This document shows, piece by piece, positions 1 to 9,200 of a DNA stretch of 24,637 nt. The stretch is taken from positions 1-24,637 of the forward strand of contig JAZQOZ010000181.1 in NCBI GenBank assembly GCA_045628085.1. Direction: 5' to 3'. How positions within the stretch are numbered: the stretch's first letter is position 1; each line of letters starts with the position of its first letter. The notes beneath the pieces were generated by a model. That model had not been told where the DNA came from. It made no database searches and saw only the letters and a list, made by a program, of their open reading frames with translations. The stretch comes from Firm-04 sp045628085. Lineage in GTDB: Bacteria; Bacillota; Clostridia; Oscillospirales; Ruminococcaceae. The translations under genes were made by a program, and so were the position numbers.

Positions 1-118
1 ATCCGAGCATTACTACTGTACTAACCTTGCCGTCTTCAAAATCCTTACGGATACGCCATTTCTGGTTTTCACTGGCAGAATAGCTCTCTTCCTCTGAGAA
101 GCGTAGTACGATATTCAA
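1..118 (-). pseudogene. Large serine recombinase remnant, truncated 5' end, continues past the left edge
   Basis: Read on the minus strand from 118 to 2, an open frame encodes residues resembling the segment of large serine recombinases just after the catalytic domain: a run ending in RFSEEESYSASENQKWRIRK, followed by DFEDGKVS. In that family the corresponding stretch reads roughly ESxxxSENxKWxxRKxFxDGK. The frame extends back to an ATG at 176-178, but residues encoded by 119-178 do not look like the catalytic domain and a stop (TGA) lies just upstream. The nucleophilic-serine domain is therefore missing. I infer a decayed recombinase, probably from a former mobile element; the rest lies outside the window. 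The motif match is from memory of the family. Confidence 0.6.
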
Positions 119-202
119 TTTTGGACATAAAAATAGCGGACAGCGCTTCAATACGAAACACCATCCGCTTTTTTCCATTATTCAGTTTGGTTGTCAACAG
201 GC

Positions 203-268
203 TTTCTACCGTTTGTTTTAGGGTTTCTACCAACCTTATCGGCGGTAGGTATCTACCAAGTTTCTACC
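203..268. repeat. Cluster of TTTCTACC octamer repeats
   Basis: TTTCTACC occurs exactly at 203-210, 224-231 and 261-268, with a one-mismatch copy (TATCTACC) at 250-257. The last copy lies next to an inverted GGTAGGT. Spacing is irregular (21, 26 and 11 bases). This could be an iteron-like protein binding array or a recombinase/att-associated site left by the adjacent recombinase remnant. No replication gene is nearby, so an origin cannot be claimed. Confidence 0.4.
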
Positions 269-342
269 TCAAAAAGTGACGTAAAATAGGGTTCTGAATG
301 CCTCTAAATGACCACTAAGGGATACTAATGCCGAATAGCGTT

Positions 343-430
343 ACTTATAACATATTATTGAAGGAAATACAATGGGTGAAGATGAAAAAAACAGTATGAA
401 ATCTCCATGAGCGATAAATCGGCTGCCGGA
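343..430 (+). repeat. Upstream copy of a duplicated leader with micro-ORF
   Basis: This segment aligns with 688-775. Both begin ACTTATAACATATTAT, pass through a purine-rich ribosome-site-like stretch, then carry ATG-G-TGAAGATGAAAAA, and end in a conserved AATCGGC-GCCGG-like segment. The copy here encodes a 12-codon micro-ORF at 372-410 (MGEDEKNSMKSP) preceded by AAGGAA. It may be an old duplication of a 5' leader of the downstream operon. Conservation of the micro-ORF start suggests either a leader peptide or simply shared descent. Confidence 0.55.
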
Positions 431-464
431 AAACTTCCGGTGATGTCAGAATAAAAGTTTTGAT

Positions 465-529
465 CCAACTTTTTCAAAAGTTGGCACGTTCTTAGGGCAG
501 CGCCCTAAGTCGCGCTCCGCAGAGCGCGA
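465..529. repeat. Three consecutive perfect hairpins (REP-like element)
   Basis: Three back-to-back stem-loops fill this stretch. The first is CCAACTTTT/AAAAGTTGG (465-473, 476-484), the second CTTAGGGC/GCCCTAAG (491-498, 502-509) with loop AGC, and the third TCGCGCTC/GAGCGCGA (510-517, 522-529) with loop CGCA. All stems are perfect. The layout resembles dispersed intergenic hairpin repeats in Oscillospiraceae genomes. No long T-run follows, so a simple intrinsic terminator is less likely. Confidence 0.55.
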
Positions 530-570
530 AAATCCCTGTTTTGCATTTATATTGGGGAAGATAGGGGCTT

Positions 571-607
571 GGGGAAAGTGCCCCATTTTGAATGGGCCAC
601 TTTCCCC
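571..607. repeat. Long inverted repeat with 17-nt arms
   Basis: Arms at 571-587 (GGGGAAAGTGCCCCATT) and 591-607 pair with a single mismatch around a 3-nt loop TTG. It lies between the two copies of the duplicated leader and could form a very stable RNA hairpin on either strand. No T-tract follows on the plus strand. It may be part of the same repetitive element as the hairpins at 465-529, or a terminator isolating the operon from upstream transcription. Confidence 0.45.
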
Positions 608-687
608 ATTATAAATCTTTATACCGCTCTTGTGTTATTCTGATTCAGAACAGAGGACTTTATCGACAAGCTGTATCGGCACTGCCG

Positions 688-775
688 ACTTATAACATAT
701 TATGAAAGGCAATGCAATGGATGAAGATGAAAAAGCAGTCTGATAACTGCATGGGGGCAAAATCGGCGGCGGACA
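688..775 (+). repeat. Downstream copy of the duplicated leader with micro-ORF
   Basis: This is the second copy of the segment at 343-430, 345 bases downstream, with one single-base gap in the first 55 bases and good conservation through AATCGGC. It encodes an 8-codon micro-ORF at 717-743 (MDEDEKAV) behind GAAAGGC. It sits about 165 bases before the first operon gene, so it may lie in the transcribed 5' region. TATAAC/TATTAT hexamers in the shared start could serve as -10 elements, but no good -35 is seen at 16-18 bases, so I do not call a promoter. Confidence 0.5.
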
Positions 776-800
776 CTGCCCACTAAATCGCATCTCCGGC

Positions 801-865
801 GCGGCAGAGAGAAGCTGAAAGAGCTTCTGAGCTGATCCGCCGCCGAAGCATTTCGGCTGAAATGC
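801..865 (+). promoter_or_regulatory. Structured 5' leader of the secretion-like operon
   Basis: Two stem-loops lie just upstream of the pilin-like gene. AGAAGCT (810-816) pairs with AGCTTCT (822-828), enclosed by GCGGC/GCCGC (801-805, 839-843). GCATTTC (848-854) pairs with GAAATGC (859-865). Neither has a T-tract, so they are more likely leader structure or an RNA stability element than terminators. No known riboswitch class is recognised. Confidence 0.3.
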
Positions 866-940
866 CGCTTCAATATGTTATCTGCCGGTTCGCCGGTTCA
901 GGATAAAAGAATTCAAACATATATTCAGGAGGAAACAATT

Positions 941-1330
941 ATGAAAAATCAACTGACACTTCGCAAGAGAACCGTAATGTGGATCGGCCGCGTACTGACT
1001 GTTCTGACAACAGGCTCTTTCGCCGCACTGGGCGTAAGCGCAGCAAACGACCCGGATGCGAATCTGGAAGAAGTTGCAACTCCGATCATCGGCCTTGTCA
1101 ACCAGATCATGAATGTTGCGATCCTTGTGGTCACAGCAGTCGGCGCAGTGTTCTGCATCAGCCTCGGCGTGAAGCTCGCCCGTGCAGAGGAGCCGCAGGA
1201 GCGTGAAAAGGCAAAGCAGCACCTCAAGAATGCGATCATCGGCTTTGTTCTGATCTTCGTTCTGGTCGTTGCTCTGAGAATCGGTGCGCCGCTGCTGACT
1301 GAGTGGATGAACGCTGCAAGCTCGAACTGA
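941..1330 (+). CDS. Pilin-like (TrbC/VirB2-type) type IV secretion membrane protein
   Basis: The encoded 129-aa protein starts at the ATG following AGGAGG at 928-933, which is better than the upstream in-frame ATG at 875. Residues 1-35 form a basic, signal-like leader ending in an Ala-rich GVSAAN site. Two hydrophobic segments follow (about 57-79 and 98-118), separated by a charged loop (RAEEPQEREKAKQHLKN). This leader-plus-two-helix layout is typical of VirB2/TrbC and related Gram-positive T4SS pilin-like proteins. It is the first gene of the operon and stands two genes before a VirB4-type ATPase, which supports the call. I infer a membrane subunit or pilin of the secretion machine; sequence identity to VirB2 itself is weak. 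Confidence 0.7.
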   Translation: MKNQLTLRKRTVMWIGRVLTVLTTGSFAALGVSAANDPDANLEEVATPIIGLVNQIMNVAILVVTAVGAVFCISLGVKLARAEEPQEREKAKQHLKNAIIGFVLIFVLVVALRIGAPLLTEWMNAASSN

Positions 1331-1367
1331 TCATCACAGTTACCAATTCACTGAGGATGTGTTCTGA

Positions 1368-1946
1368 ATGAAACATTTTTTCAGCATAAAGCATACTCTG
1401 TATAAAGTATACGCTCTTACAGCCGCAGCGGTCTTATCCCTTGCGGCTGTCGGGGCGTATTCCCCGATTACTGCATCAGCAGAGGGGGAAACACCCGACG
1501 ACTCGCAGTCTGAAGGCAATGAAAAAGTCGAACTCCAGCTCAGCGACAAGCCCTTTTATCGCTGGGAAAAGCTGACAGACGGCAACTACAAGGAAAAGAT
1601 CGAGCAGGGCAAGGAATACCCTGTTCTGATTATCGGAATGAATTCGCACCCCAAAAAGACATCAGGCAATTTTTTTCTCAACGGTGTTGCGCCGGAATGT
1701 CTCTGGTTCGGCTGTAATGTTTCTTTGAATAAATATCCGGCGGATTCGCTTTTGATCGGCAACCGGAAGGATGAAGATTTTATTGATGATAAGATATATG
1801 AGCAGGACAATGAGGAGCATCGCAGAAATTCTGTTGGCTCTTATGTGCAGGAGCAATTCAGAAAGCTCGATCAGGATAGTCCGCAGGAACAGGGTGGAAA
1901 GAATGACTCCGGTCAACCGACGCTTCCGACGAAAAACCGTTCCTGA
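1368..1946 (+). CDS. Secreted protein of unknown function in the T4SS-like operon
   Basis: The encoded 192-aa protein starts at ATG 1368 with GAGGA about 11 bases upstream. Residues 1-38 are a signal peptide: basic MKHFFSIKHTLYK, a hydrophobic core, then an ITASA cleavage site. An acidic linker follows, then a compact domain of about 50-150 containing FYRWEKL, PVLIIGMNSHPKKTSG and a two-Cys segment (ECLWFGC) that could form a short disulphide loop. The C-terminus is polar and low complexity. No lipobox or second membrane segment is seen. I do not recognise the family. Its place between the pilin-like gene and the ATPase suggests an extracellular component of the same machine. Confidence 0.6.
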   Translation: MKHFFSIKHTLYKVYALTAAAVLSLAAVGAYSPITASAEGETPDDSQSEGNEKVELQLSDKPFYRWEKLTDGNYKEKIEQGKEYPVLIIGMNSHPKKTSGNFFLNGVAPECLWFGCNVSLNKYPADSLLIGNRKDEDFIDDKIYEQDNEEHRRNSVGSYVQEQFRKLDQDSPQEQGGKNDSGQPTLPTKNRS

Positions 1947-1982
1947 ACGTAAACTGTAATTTGAATGAAAGGAAAACAAGAG

Positions 1983-4900
1983 ATGAGATTGATACCCGGA
2001 AAAACCAAAGTGAAAATTGAATTATTCCGCGGGATCACGATCGGCGACATCATCGTAGGCATGATCGGGCTGACTTTGCTCACGCTTGTTCTCCTTTCGA
2101 CTTTCCCCGGCCGCATATACATTATTGTTGCGATCATTGCCCTATGCGCATTGCTTTTGATCCGGCTGGACTCGCAGCCGAATTATGTTTTGCTGCTCAG
2201 CATTCTGCGCTATTTCTCATATCCGCGTGCTTATCGGCGTTCTGTTCGGGATGCGGAGCTTTGCAGAAATACTGAACCGGAAGACACGGAATCCGACGAT
2301 CATATCCGTGCGGCGATCGAGCAGATCATGTACGAAAAAGAGCATCCCAAGCAGGAAAATGAAAAAAAGCCGAATGCAGGTGCTGTAAGCAAAAAGTCAG
2401 AAAAGAAACAATGCCCGATCGAAGAGGTGATCCCGTTTACAGGGATCTCGGACGGTTTTATTGAATATAACGGCAGTTATTACGGTGCGGTCATTGAGAT
2501 CTCACCGGTCGAATTCCGCTTTTTCAGTCAGTACCGCCGCGATGCTTCGATCGAAAACTGTCTCGGCAAGGTCATTCGTTCTCTGCGGATGAACTATGCG
2601 GCGAATATCATTAAGATCGAACGCCCGATCGTTTATACCGGATATCTCCGGAAGGAATACGAAAAGCTCAGCGATCTCCGCATATCCTATGAAAAAGGAC
2701 TGCTGACAGAAGAAGAACTGCAAAGCCGTATCGAGATCCAGTATGACCGCATCAATGAGATCGAGCGCCTTTGCAGTGAAGAAAAGGTCATTCAGCCGTT
2801 CTATTATATCGTGCTGTTTCATTCCGATAAGCGTCAGTTAAAGTCCGAAACAGAGAATGCCTTGATTGATATCAGGCAGGGCGAAATGCCTGCGCGTCGG
2901 CTCGAACAGGATAAGGAACTTGCTGTTTTCCTGAAATATACGAATCATCTGGATTTTGATGAGAATGAAATTGAACGGATCGAGCCGAAGGATTATGTGA
3001 AATGGGCAATGCCGGAAACGCTTTCCTTCGCTTCGCGGACGGCTTCGATCGACGGTATCGTGACACATCAGATGCGTGTTGTCAATTATCCGTCTGTTGT
3101 CGGTGATGCATGGCTGGCAGGCGTGATGTCGATTCCGGCAACGAAGGTCGTTGTCAAGGTCACGCCGATGGAACGCAACAAGGCGATCCATGCGATCGAC
3201 CGTTCTTTGCAGGAACTTCGCGGTCAGATCAATGCGACCAGTATCGACTCAAAGATCATCGAACTGGAAACGCATATCGAAACGCTCAGCCGTCTGCTTG
3301 TGACATTGCAGCAGGAAAATGAAATGCTCCTGACGGTCAATATCTATATCAGTATGTATGATGCAACGCGGACGGCACAGGTAAACGGTGATGCGGTCAG
3401 ATATTCGTCACTGCCGATCATTGCGGATATGAAAAAAACTGTCCGCCGGAACTGGCAGGAAACCGGTATGCGTCTGAACGGTATGGATTTTGCGCAGCAT
3501 GAATGCTTTATCGGCTCGCAGGTATCCGGATACGATCCGTTTCTCAAGGACGGCCGCGGTATCCCGTCCAATACCATTGCGGCAATGTATCCGTGGATCT
3601 ATGCCCATGTTTCGGATGAGGGCGGTATCCGGCTCGGCACAAATGAAGGCGTTCCGGTCTTTATCGACTTCTTCCGCCGCGATTCCGAGCGCGTCAATTC
3701 CAATATGGTCATTATCGGTAAATCCGGTTCCGGTAAATCTTACGGTACGAAGTCACTGCTGACCAATATGGCATCTGAAGATGCGAAAATATTTATTCTC
3801 GATCCCGAAAATGAATATACGGAGCTTGCCGGCAATCTGCACGGCAAGGTCATCAATGTCGGAAATGCTGCCGTCGGACGGCTGAATCCGTTCCATATCA
3901 TCACGGCACTGGAGGATGACGAATCCGATTCGGATTCTACCGGCAACAGCTTTGCGGCACATTTGCAGTTTTTGGAGGAATTTTTCCGCCAGATCCTGCC
4001 CGATGTCGATAAGGATGCGCTTGAATATCTCAATTCACTGGTCGAGCGCCTCTATACCAACTTCAATATTACTGCGGAGACCGATCTTTCCGGATTAAGA
4101 CCGGAGGATTATCCGATCTTTGACGATCTGTATGATCTTGTGTTGGAGGATTTCCAGCGCACCAATAACCCCTATCTCAGAACCATGCTGCAAACGCTGA
4201 TGAACTACGTTTCCAAGTTTGCAACGGGCGGACGCAATGCGTCGATCTGGAACGGCCCGTCATCCATTACCACTGACGAGAATTTTACCGTGTTCAATTT
4301 CCAGTCTCTGCTTGCAAACCGCAATTCAACGATCGCCAATGCGCAGATGCTCCTTGTGCTGAAATATGTGGACAATGAGATCATCAAAAACCGTGACTAT
4401 AATACCCGTTACGGCTTAAAGCGCAAGATCGTTGTGGTCATTGACGAAGCACACGTTTTCATTGACAATAAATTCCCGATCGCACTGGATTTCATGTTCC
4501 AGCTTGCCAAGCGTATCCGTAAATACAACGGTATGCAGATCGTTATTACACAGAATATCAAGGATTTTGTCGGCAGTGAGGAGATCGCCAGAAAATCCAC
4601 AGCGATCATCAATGCCTGCCAGTACAGCTTCATTTTCGGCTTAGCGCCGAATGATATGGATGATCTCTGCAAGCTGTATGAAAAGGCGGGCGGCATCAAT
4701 GAAGTGGAGCAGGATCAGATCGTGACTGCGCCGCGCGGACGCGCATTTACCGTTATGAGCCCGACAAGCCGTTCTTCCTTCATGATCGAAGTGCCGCAGT
4801 CGATGGTCGATATGTTCGAGCAGCAGAATTACCAGAGCCACTATTTCAATGACGAGGAAGGCGCGGAATACTGGGAGAATTTCATCAGTGAAAGCCGCGC

Positions 4901-5903
4901 AGAGCATGAAGCCAATGTCAGCGACAGGCTTTCTGAGGATGAATATGAGGATGCGGATGACGATGAAGAAAGCAGTTTCAGCTTTTCGGAAATCGACGCA
5001 GAGGAAGCAGACCGCCTGTATGGAAATGACGAAGTGCCGCAGAACCGTGAAGAAAGCAATGTTCACTTTGAGGAAACCAATGCGCCGAACCGTGAACTGC
5101 CGCCGGTATCACAGATCCCTGTTCCGGTCTATGCGCAGCCGGTTCAGCCGCAGCTTGATATTGCATCGCTGATCACGACGATTCGGGAAGAAGTCAGACG
5201 CGAGGTCGAGATCCAGCAGCTTCAGGCAACAGTGCAGGAGCTTCAGGCACAGGTCGCAGCAAATTCCGGAAGGACAGATGCGGTCAGTCCGGAGAGAACT
5301 GCCGCTCCGGTACGGCCGTCTGTATCGGAAGAATCCGCGCAGCCGATGCGTTATGCGGATGAAGAAACCGAAACAGAATTCTTCACGGATGATGAAGATG
5401 AATTTGCAGAAAACGAAGAATCGTTTGATGCTGATGAAGAATTTGCAGAGGACGAGGAATCGTTTGACGCTGATGAAGAATTTGCAGAGGACGAAGAAGC
5501 GTTTGATGCTGATGAAGAATTTGCAGAGGACGAGGAATCGTTTGATGCTGACGAAGAATTTGCAGAAAACGAAGAATCGTTTGATGCTGACGAAGAATTT
5601 GCAGAGGACGAGGAATCGTTTGACGCTGATGAAGAATTTGCAGAGGATGAGGAATCGTTTGACAATGATGTATTTTCATTTGACGATGAAGAATCAGATG
5701 CAGATGACAGCAGATCGTATGACGATGATGATGATGACGATTTCACACCGACATTTGACATCATGGCATTGCTGGATGAACAGCTTGACAGCTATGCCGA
5801 AATGAGTTTGACCGAACGTATGGAAGAAATTGATGTTATGACAATGGAAGTATCATTGGAAGAACTTGCGGCATTTGTAAAGGAAAACAGAAAGAGGCGA
5901 TGA
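1983..5903 (+). CDS. PrgI/VirB3-like membrane segment fused to VirB4-type ATPase with acidic repeat tail
   Basis: The encoded protein is about 1306 aa. I chose ATG 1983 because AAAGGA sits 8 bases upstream; the in-frame ATG at 1965 has no ribosome site. Residues 1-80 carry two TM helices (about 21-41 and 44-62) in a PrgI/VirB3-like layout (ELFRGITIGD, then RLDSQPNYVLLLSILRYF). A VirB4/TraE-type region follows, with Walker A GKSGSGKS at 579-586 (preceded by NMVII) and Walker B VVVIDEAHVF with D821/E822, then a conserved QNIKDF/ARKSTAIINACQ segment. The C-terminal 350 residues are disordered and acidic with a coiled-coil-like stretch (EIQQLQATVQELQAQV) and seven 13-residue repeats. VirB4 proteins power T4SS assembly and substrate transfer at the inner membrane. 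VirB3-VirB4 fusions are known in Gram-negatives; this long acidic tail is unusual. The stop overlaps the next gene. Confidence 0.88.
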   Translation: MRLIPGKTKVKIELFRGITIGDIIVGMIGLTLLTLVLLSTFPGRIYIIVAIIALCALLLIRLDSQPNYVLLLSILRYFSYPRAYRRSVRDAELCRNTEPEDTESDDHIRAAIEQIMYEKEHPKQENEKKPNAGAVSKKSEKKQCPIEEVIPFTGISDGFIEYNGSYYGAVIEISPVEFRFFSQYRRDASIENCLGKVIRSLRMNYAANIIKIERPIVYTGYLRKEYEKLSDLRISYEKGLLTEEELQSRIEIQYDRINEIERLCSEEKVIQPFYYIVLFHSDKRQLKSETENALIDIRQGEMPARRLEQDKELAVFLKYTNHLDFDENEIERIEPKDYVKWAMPETLSFASRTASIDGIVTHQMRVVNYPSVVGDAWLAGVMSIPATKVVVKVTPMERNKAIHAIDRSLQELRGQINATSIDSKIIELETHIETLSRLLVTLQQENEMLLTVNIYISMYDATRTAQVNGDAVRYSSLPIIADMKKTVRRNWQETGMRLNGMDFAQHECFIGSQVSGYDPFLKDGRGIPSNTIAAMYPWIYAHVSDEGGIRLGTNEGVPVFIDFFRRDSERVNSNMVIIGKSGSGKSYGTKSLLTNMASEDAKIFILDPENEYTELAGNLHGKVINVGNAAVGRLNPFHIITALEDDESDSDSTGNSFAAHLQFLEEFFRQILPDVDKDALEYLNSLVERLYTNFNITAETDLSGLRPEDYPIFDDLYDLVLEDFQRTNNPYLRTMLQTLMNYVSKFATGGRNASIWNGPSSITTDENFTVFNFQSLLANRNSTIANAQMLLVLKYVDNEIIKNRDYNTRYGLKRKIVVVIDEAHVFIDNKFPIALDFMFQLAKRIRKYNGMQIVITQNIKDFVGSEEIARKSTAIINACQYSFIFGLAPNDMDDLCKLYEKAGGINEVEQDQIVTAPRGRAFTVMSPTSRSSFMIEVPQSMVDMFEQQNYQSHYFNDEEGAEYWENFISESRAEHEANVSDRLSEDEYEDADDDEESSFSFSEIDAEEADRLYGNDEVPQNREESNVHFEETNAPNRELPPVSQIPVPVYAQPVQPQLDIASLITTIREEVRREVEIQQLQATVQELQAQVAANSGRTDAVSPERTAAPVRPSVSEESAQPMRYADEETETEFFTDDEDEFAENEESFDADEEFAEDEESFDADEEFAEDEEAFDADEEFAEDEESFDADEEFAENEESFDADEEFAEDEESFDADEEFAEDEESFDNDVFSFDDEESDADDSRSYDDDDDDDFTPTFDIMALLDEQLDSYAEMSLTERMEEIDVMTMEVSLEELAAFVKENRKRR
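5403..5675 (+). repeat. 39-bp in-frame tandem repeat, seven copies
   Basis: A 39-bp unit encoding FAEDEESFDADEE is repeated head to tail from 5403 (residue 1141 of the ATPase) to 5675. Copies vary only at D/N in position 4 and S/A in position 7, and the last diverges to FDNDVF. Synonymous differences (GAT/GAC, GAA/GAG) show the copies are not all recent. Such arrays change length by slippage or recombination. The encoded peptide is extremely acidic and presumably disordered. Confidence 0.9.
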
Positions 5904-5905
5904 TC

Positions 5906-6211
5906 ATGAAAATTGATGTGAAGCTCGTAAACAGGGGAACGGAAGGGGAACTGATCCTGTCCGGCCGTCTGGATTCGACGAATGCAGAGGATGTGACCAA
6001 GCTGTTTTTGCAGGTCGCTGACCGTTTTCAGGATGTAACGCTGAATCTGCGTGAGCTGTCTTATATTTCCAGCGCGGGACTTCGTTCTCTGAAAACATTG
6101 TATATGAAAATGCGGAACAAGGGCGGCAATCTGACGATCACGAATCTTGCGCCCTATGTTGCCGAAGTATTGGAAATGACGGGTTTTTCGGAGATGTTGA
6201 ATATCAAATGA
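5906..6211 (+). CDS. STAS-domain protein (anti-anti-sigma factor-like)
   Basis: The encoded protein is 101 aa from ATG 5906, where AAGAGG ends 8 bases upstream; ATG 5900 is too close to that site. The whole length fits a STAS domain: an N-terminal strand pair (GELILSGRLD), then LNLRELSYISSAGLRSLKTL with the family's Ser-Ser-Ala/Gly-Leu loop (S55/S56, equivalent to the phosphorylated serine of SpoIIAA), and a C-terminal NLTITNLAPYVAEVLEMTGF. STAS proteins of this size usually bind anti-sigma kinases or act in partner-switching complexes. It sits between the VirB4 ATPase and a giant secreted protein, and its stop overlaps the next start (ATGA). No cognate kinase gene is in the window, so a regulatory or scaffolding partner is unknown. 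Confidence 0.85.
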   Translation: MKIDVKLVNRGTEGELILSGRLDSTNAEDVTKLFLQVADRFQDVTLNLRELSYISSAGLRSLKTLYMKMRNKGGNLTITNLAPYVAEVLEMTGFSEMLNIK

Positions 6212-9200
6212 AAAAGAATGAGATTCCTGAAAAGCGCTTGTGGAAGCGTATCCTGACAGCTGTTGTTCTGGCAGGCTGGCTTCCGTCTGCGTTCCCTGCC
6301 GTTCATGCGTTTGAGGAGATTCAGACGGATGATCACGGCGGCATAATCGACAATGATCCGGTCACTGCACCGCCTGAAATGAGCAATCTGGAATCGCCGG
6401 AATATACGGATGTGGAACAGATCAATCCGTTTGGCGAGAATGAAAGTAGCATCAAGATCTCACAGAACGGTCAGCAGCTGGATGTGCAGGCAGAGTCCGG
6501 TCAGCCGTGGGATGAGGATATGGTGATCGGCGGCGAAGAACCGACACTGGAAGCCTTTTCCGTCAATGATTACATGACGAAGCTCGGCGGGGACAGATTT
6601 TATACCGTTCCTGAAGATGAGAATCTGTATACGATGTCTGTTGCAACGGGCATGGAACCGGGCGATACAGTCGAGTATTTTGCGATCCGTTATACAGATG
6701 AGCATAACAACAAGCAGACGAAATATATTTTCCCGAAAACGTATTCTCTCAAGGCATCAAATGATTACATTGACGGTCTGATGGCGGAGTATGCCGGCGG
6801 CGAAGATCCACTGAAAAGAAAGCACAGTATTCTCAGCGGAATGGGCTATTCCATCAATTCTGCAAAACAGAATGAGACCGCACTTCAGGCGTGGTCGGCA
6901 GAGGAGTTTCTGTTCAAGACAGAGGCTGATATTCAGAAAATTGATGAGATCAATGTATTCATGTCCAACGGAAGCTGGACGGTGCAGGGGCTTTCGATCA
7001 GTGAGGTCACAAGCATCAACGGCTACGGCGAATACGGTTTCTATTCCGGAAAATACTATCTCAGTCTCGGCAAGAAATATCTCTGCGTGCTGGAAAGCAA
7101 GACGGGCGGTCATGTGCAGCTTCATGCGAATAATGATACGCTGCATACGCTCGGCGGCGGCGATTCGATATACTACCGTCTGGTCGTACCGTCCGGCGTG
7201 CAGGCATCATCCGATCCGGCTGACGATTACTATTCCTTCCGGATCGACATAGCCGATCAGCTGGATGCCGGTCTGGAATCCATGCTGCATATATCACCGC
7301 AGGAACTGGATTCTTCCTCGTTCATCGAAGATCTGGCGATCGAGATCGAGTATCTTGATAAAAACGGCTGGACACGCAATGTATCCATGCCTGTCCTGCT
7401 CTCCATGATCGGACAGTATCGGATGCTTGGGGACAGTGTGCGGTCGGTCGGACTGGCGCAGCGCGGTGATACGCTTGCTTTTACCGCAAGTCTTCCCGAA
7501 TTTGATGAGCTGCTGTCTTTGAAGCTCCATGTCGGCCTGCCTGCACGGCAGAGCATTCAGGCAAACGGCGGTATAGCCGGCGGAAATGCGGCAGTGGATG
7601 CAACGATTGATTCGGATTTTATTTCGATCGCAGGCATTTCCATGTATAAGGGAACGTGCCGGATGTCCAATTATGAGGATGGCACAGATCCGGATACCGG
7701 TGAACAGATGCCCTGCTACAGCTATGGTTTTCGGTTTTCATCACCTGCGCCGGAATTGTATTATACCAATTCGATCCCGTCCGGTTTCCGTGTCAATGCC
7801 GGAACGACTGCTGAATTTGAAATGACCAAATACAGTGCAGATTCCAATGCGCCGCTGATCGTCACACCGGAAATGGGCAATTTCCTGATCCGTATCCGGA
7901 CAGATCAGGTCAGCGCGAACGTTCAAAACTGCAATATGACCGTGAATCTGACTTATCAGGATTATTCCGGCAATGAGAAGGTCAGTCCTGTTTATATTGC
8001 AAAAAATGAAGTACTGAATTACAGCGGTTACTGGCCGACTACGGAAGATCCGCGCGGTAATTTCGGTTATTATTACGGCACTTCAGCCGGACGCTATATT
8101 GAGTTTCCTGTGACACTTGAAGATGCGGCGGCTATTACCAATGTGGCGATCGCAACTGACACGATCTCGGATGAGATCCAGATCGACGGCATATCGGTCT
8201 CCGTGGCCGATTATATCGGAAAACGCCGCATTTACGGGCAGATATTGACAGTCAGCGGAGGGACTTCCAATTTCCGGATCGTCCGCACGCTTCGGCACAC
8301 GGTGATCCCGCCGTTTCCGATCACGCTGAAACTGCTTTTCACGGCCGGCAGCTCGTTCAATATCACGACCGGAACCGGAACGGTCATTCCGACCGGCGAA
8401 CCGGATTATTCAACGATGCGCTATACGATGTCCTATGATGACACGAAGCGCGATTTCGGATTCATTCGTTCAAAACTGGCTTATGATGTAACGGTCAAGG
8501 TTGCGAATGATGCAACCAAATCCAATGTCAACGGTGATTCCGGTTCGAGAAACCAGTTCTATTTCCAGCTTCAGTTTAAGAACGGAAACAGTGCGTTTGT
8601 TCTCGCAAATCAGCAGCTTACTTCTGACGGCTTCCGTTCAGGCATGGATGAGCTTTTCACCATTAAGATCAATCGTGATTACGGCGATGTGACTGCGATC
8701 CGCGTGATCCCTGAGGATATATCATCAGACAGCGATGTGTTCGATAAGCTGAATATTGAACAGATCACCGTTACGGAACGCACAAACGGCGGCGCCGGTA
8801 TGCAGTATGTATTCAATAATGTCGGCTGGATTGGCATTGACTATCACGATCAGGCAGAGGAAAACTCCCATAAAAAGAAGCCGGGCCGTCTGCTCGCAGA
8901 GCTTGCAAGCACCTACACGGTTTCTTATCAGCAGAAGGTCATTTATCTGAGCTGTGAGATCAGTGCTTGGCCGTGGGATGTATCTTATGTTCCGTTTGAA
9001 GCAAGTATCGCCGCAGATCTGACGTATCTTGATCTTAACGATCAGCCGCAGACTGTCAGCTTTGACGTTGTTTCCCGAATGTACAGCTACATGAACCGGA
9101 CACCAAAATCTTATGAGGCTGCTTCGGACGGCAGCAATCAGGGATTGTATAACAGTATGGGTACGGTCACGGATCCGGATTATATGCTGCGTCCGAACCA

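Noticed and set aside
203..268. CRISPR array
   Set aside because: The repeats are only 8 bases with uneven gaps and no cas genes are near.
878..1239. Overlapping minus-strand ORFs antisense to the pilin-like gene
   Set aside because: They mirror the codon pattern of the plus-strand gene, lack ribosome sites and contain no recognisable domain.
5278..5805. Met/Lys/Arg-rich plus-strand ORF and Ser-rich minus-strand ORFs over the acidic repeats
   Set aside because: They are alternative-frame readings of the 39-bp repeat and merely inherit its periodicity.
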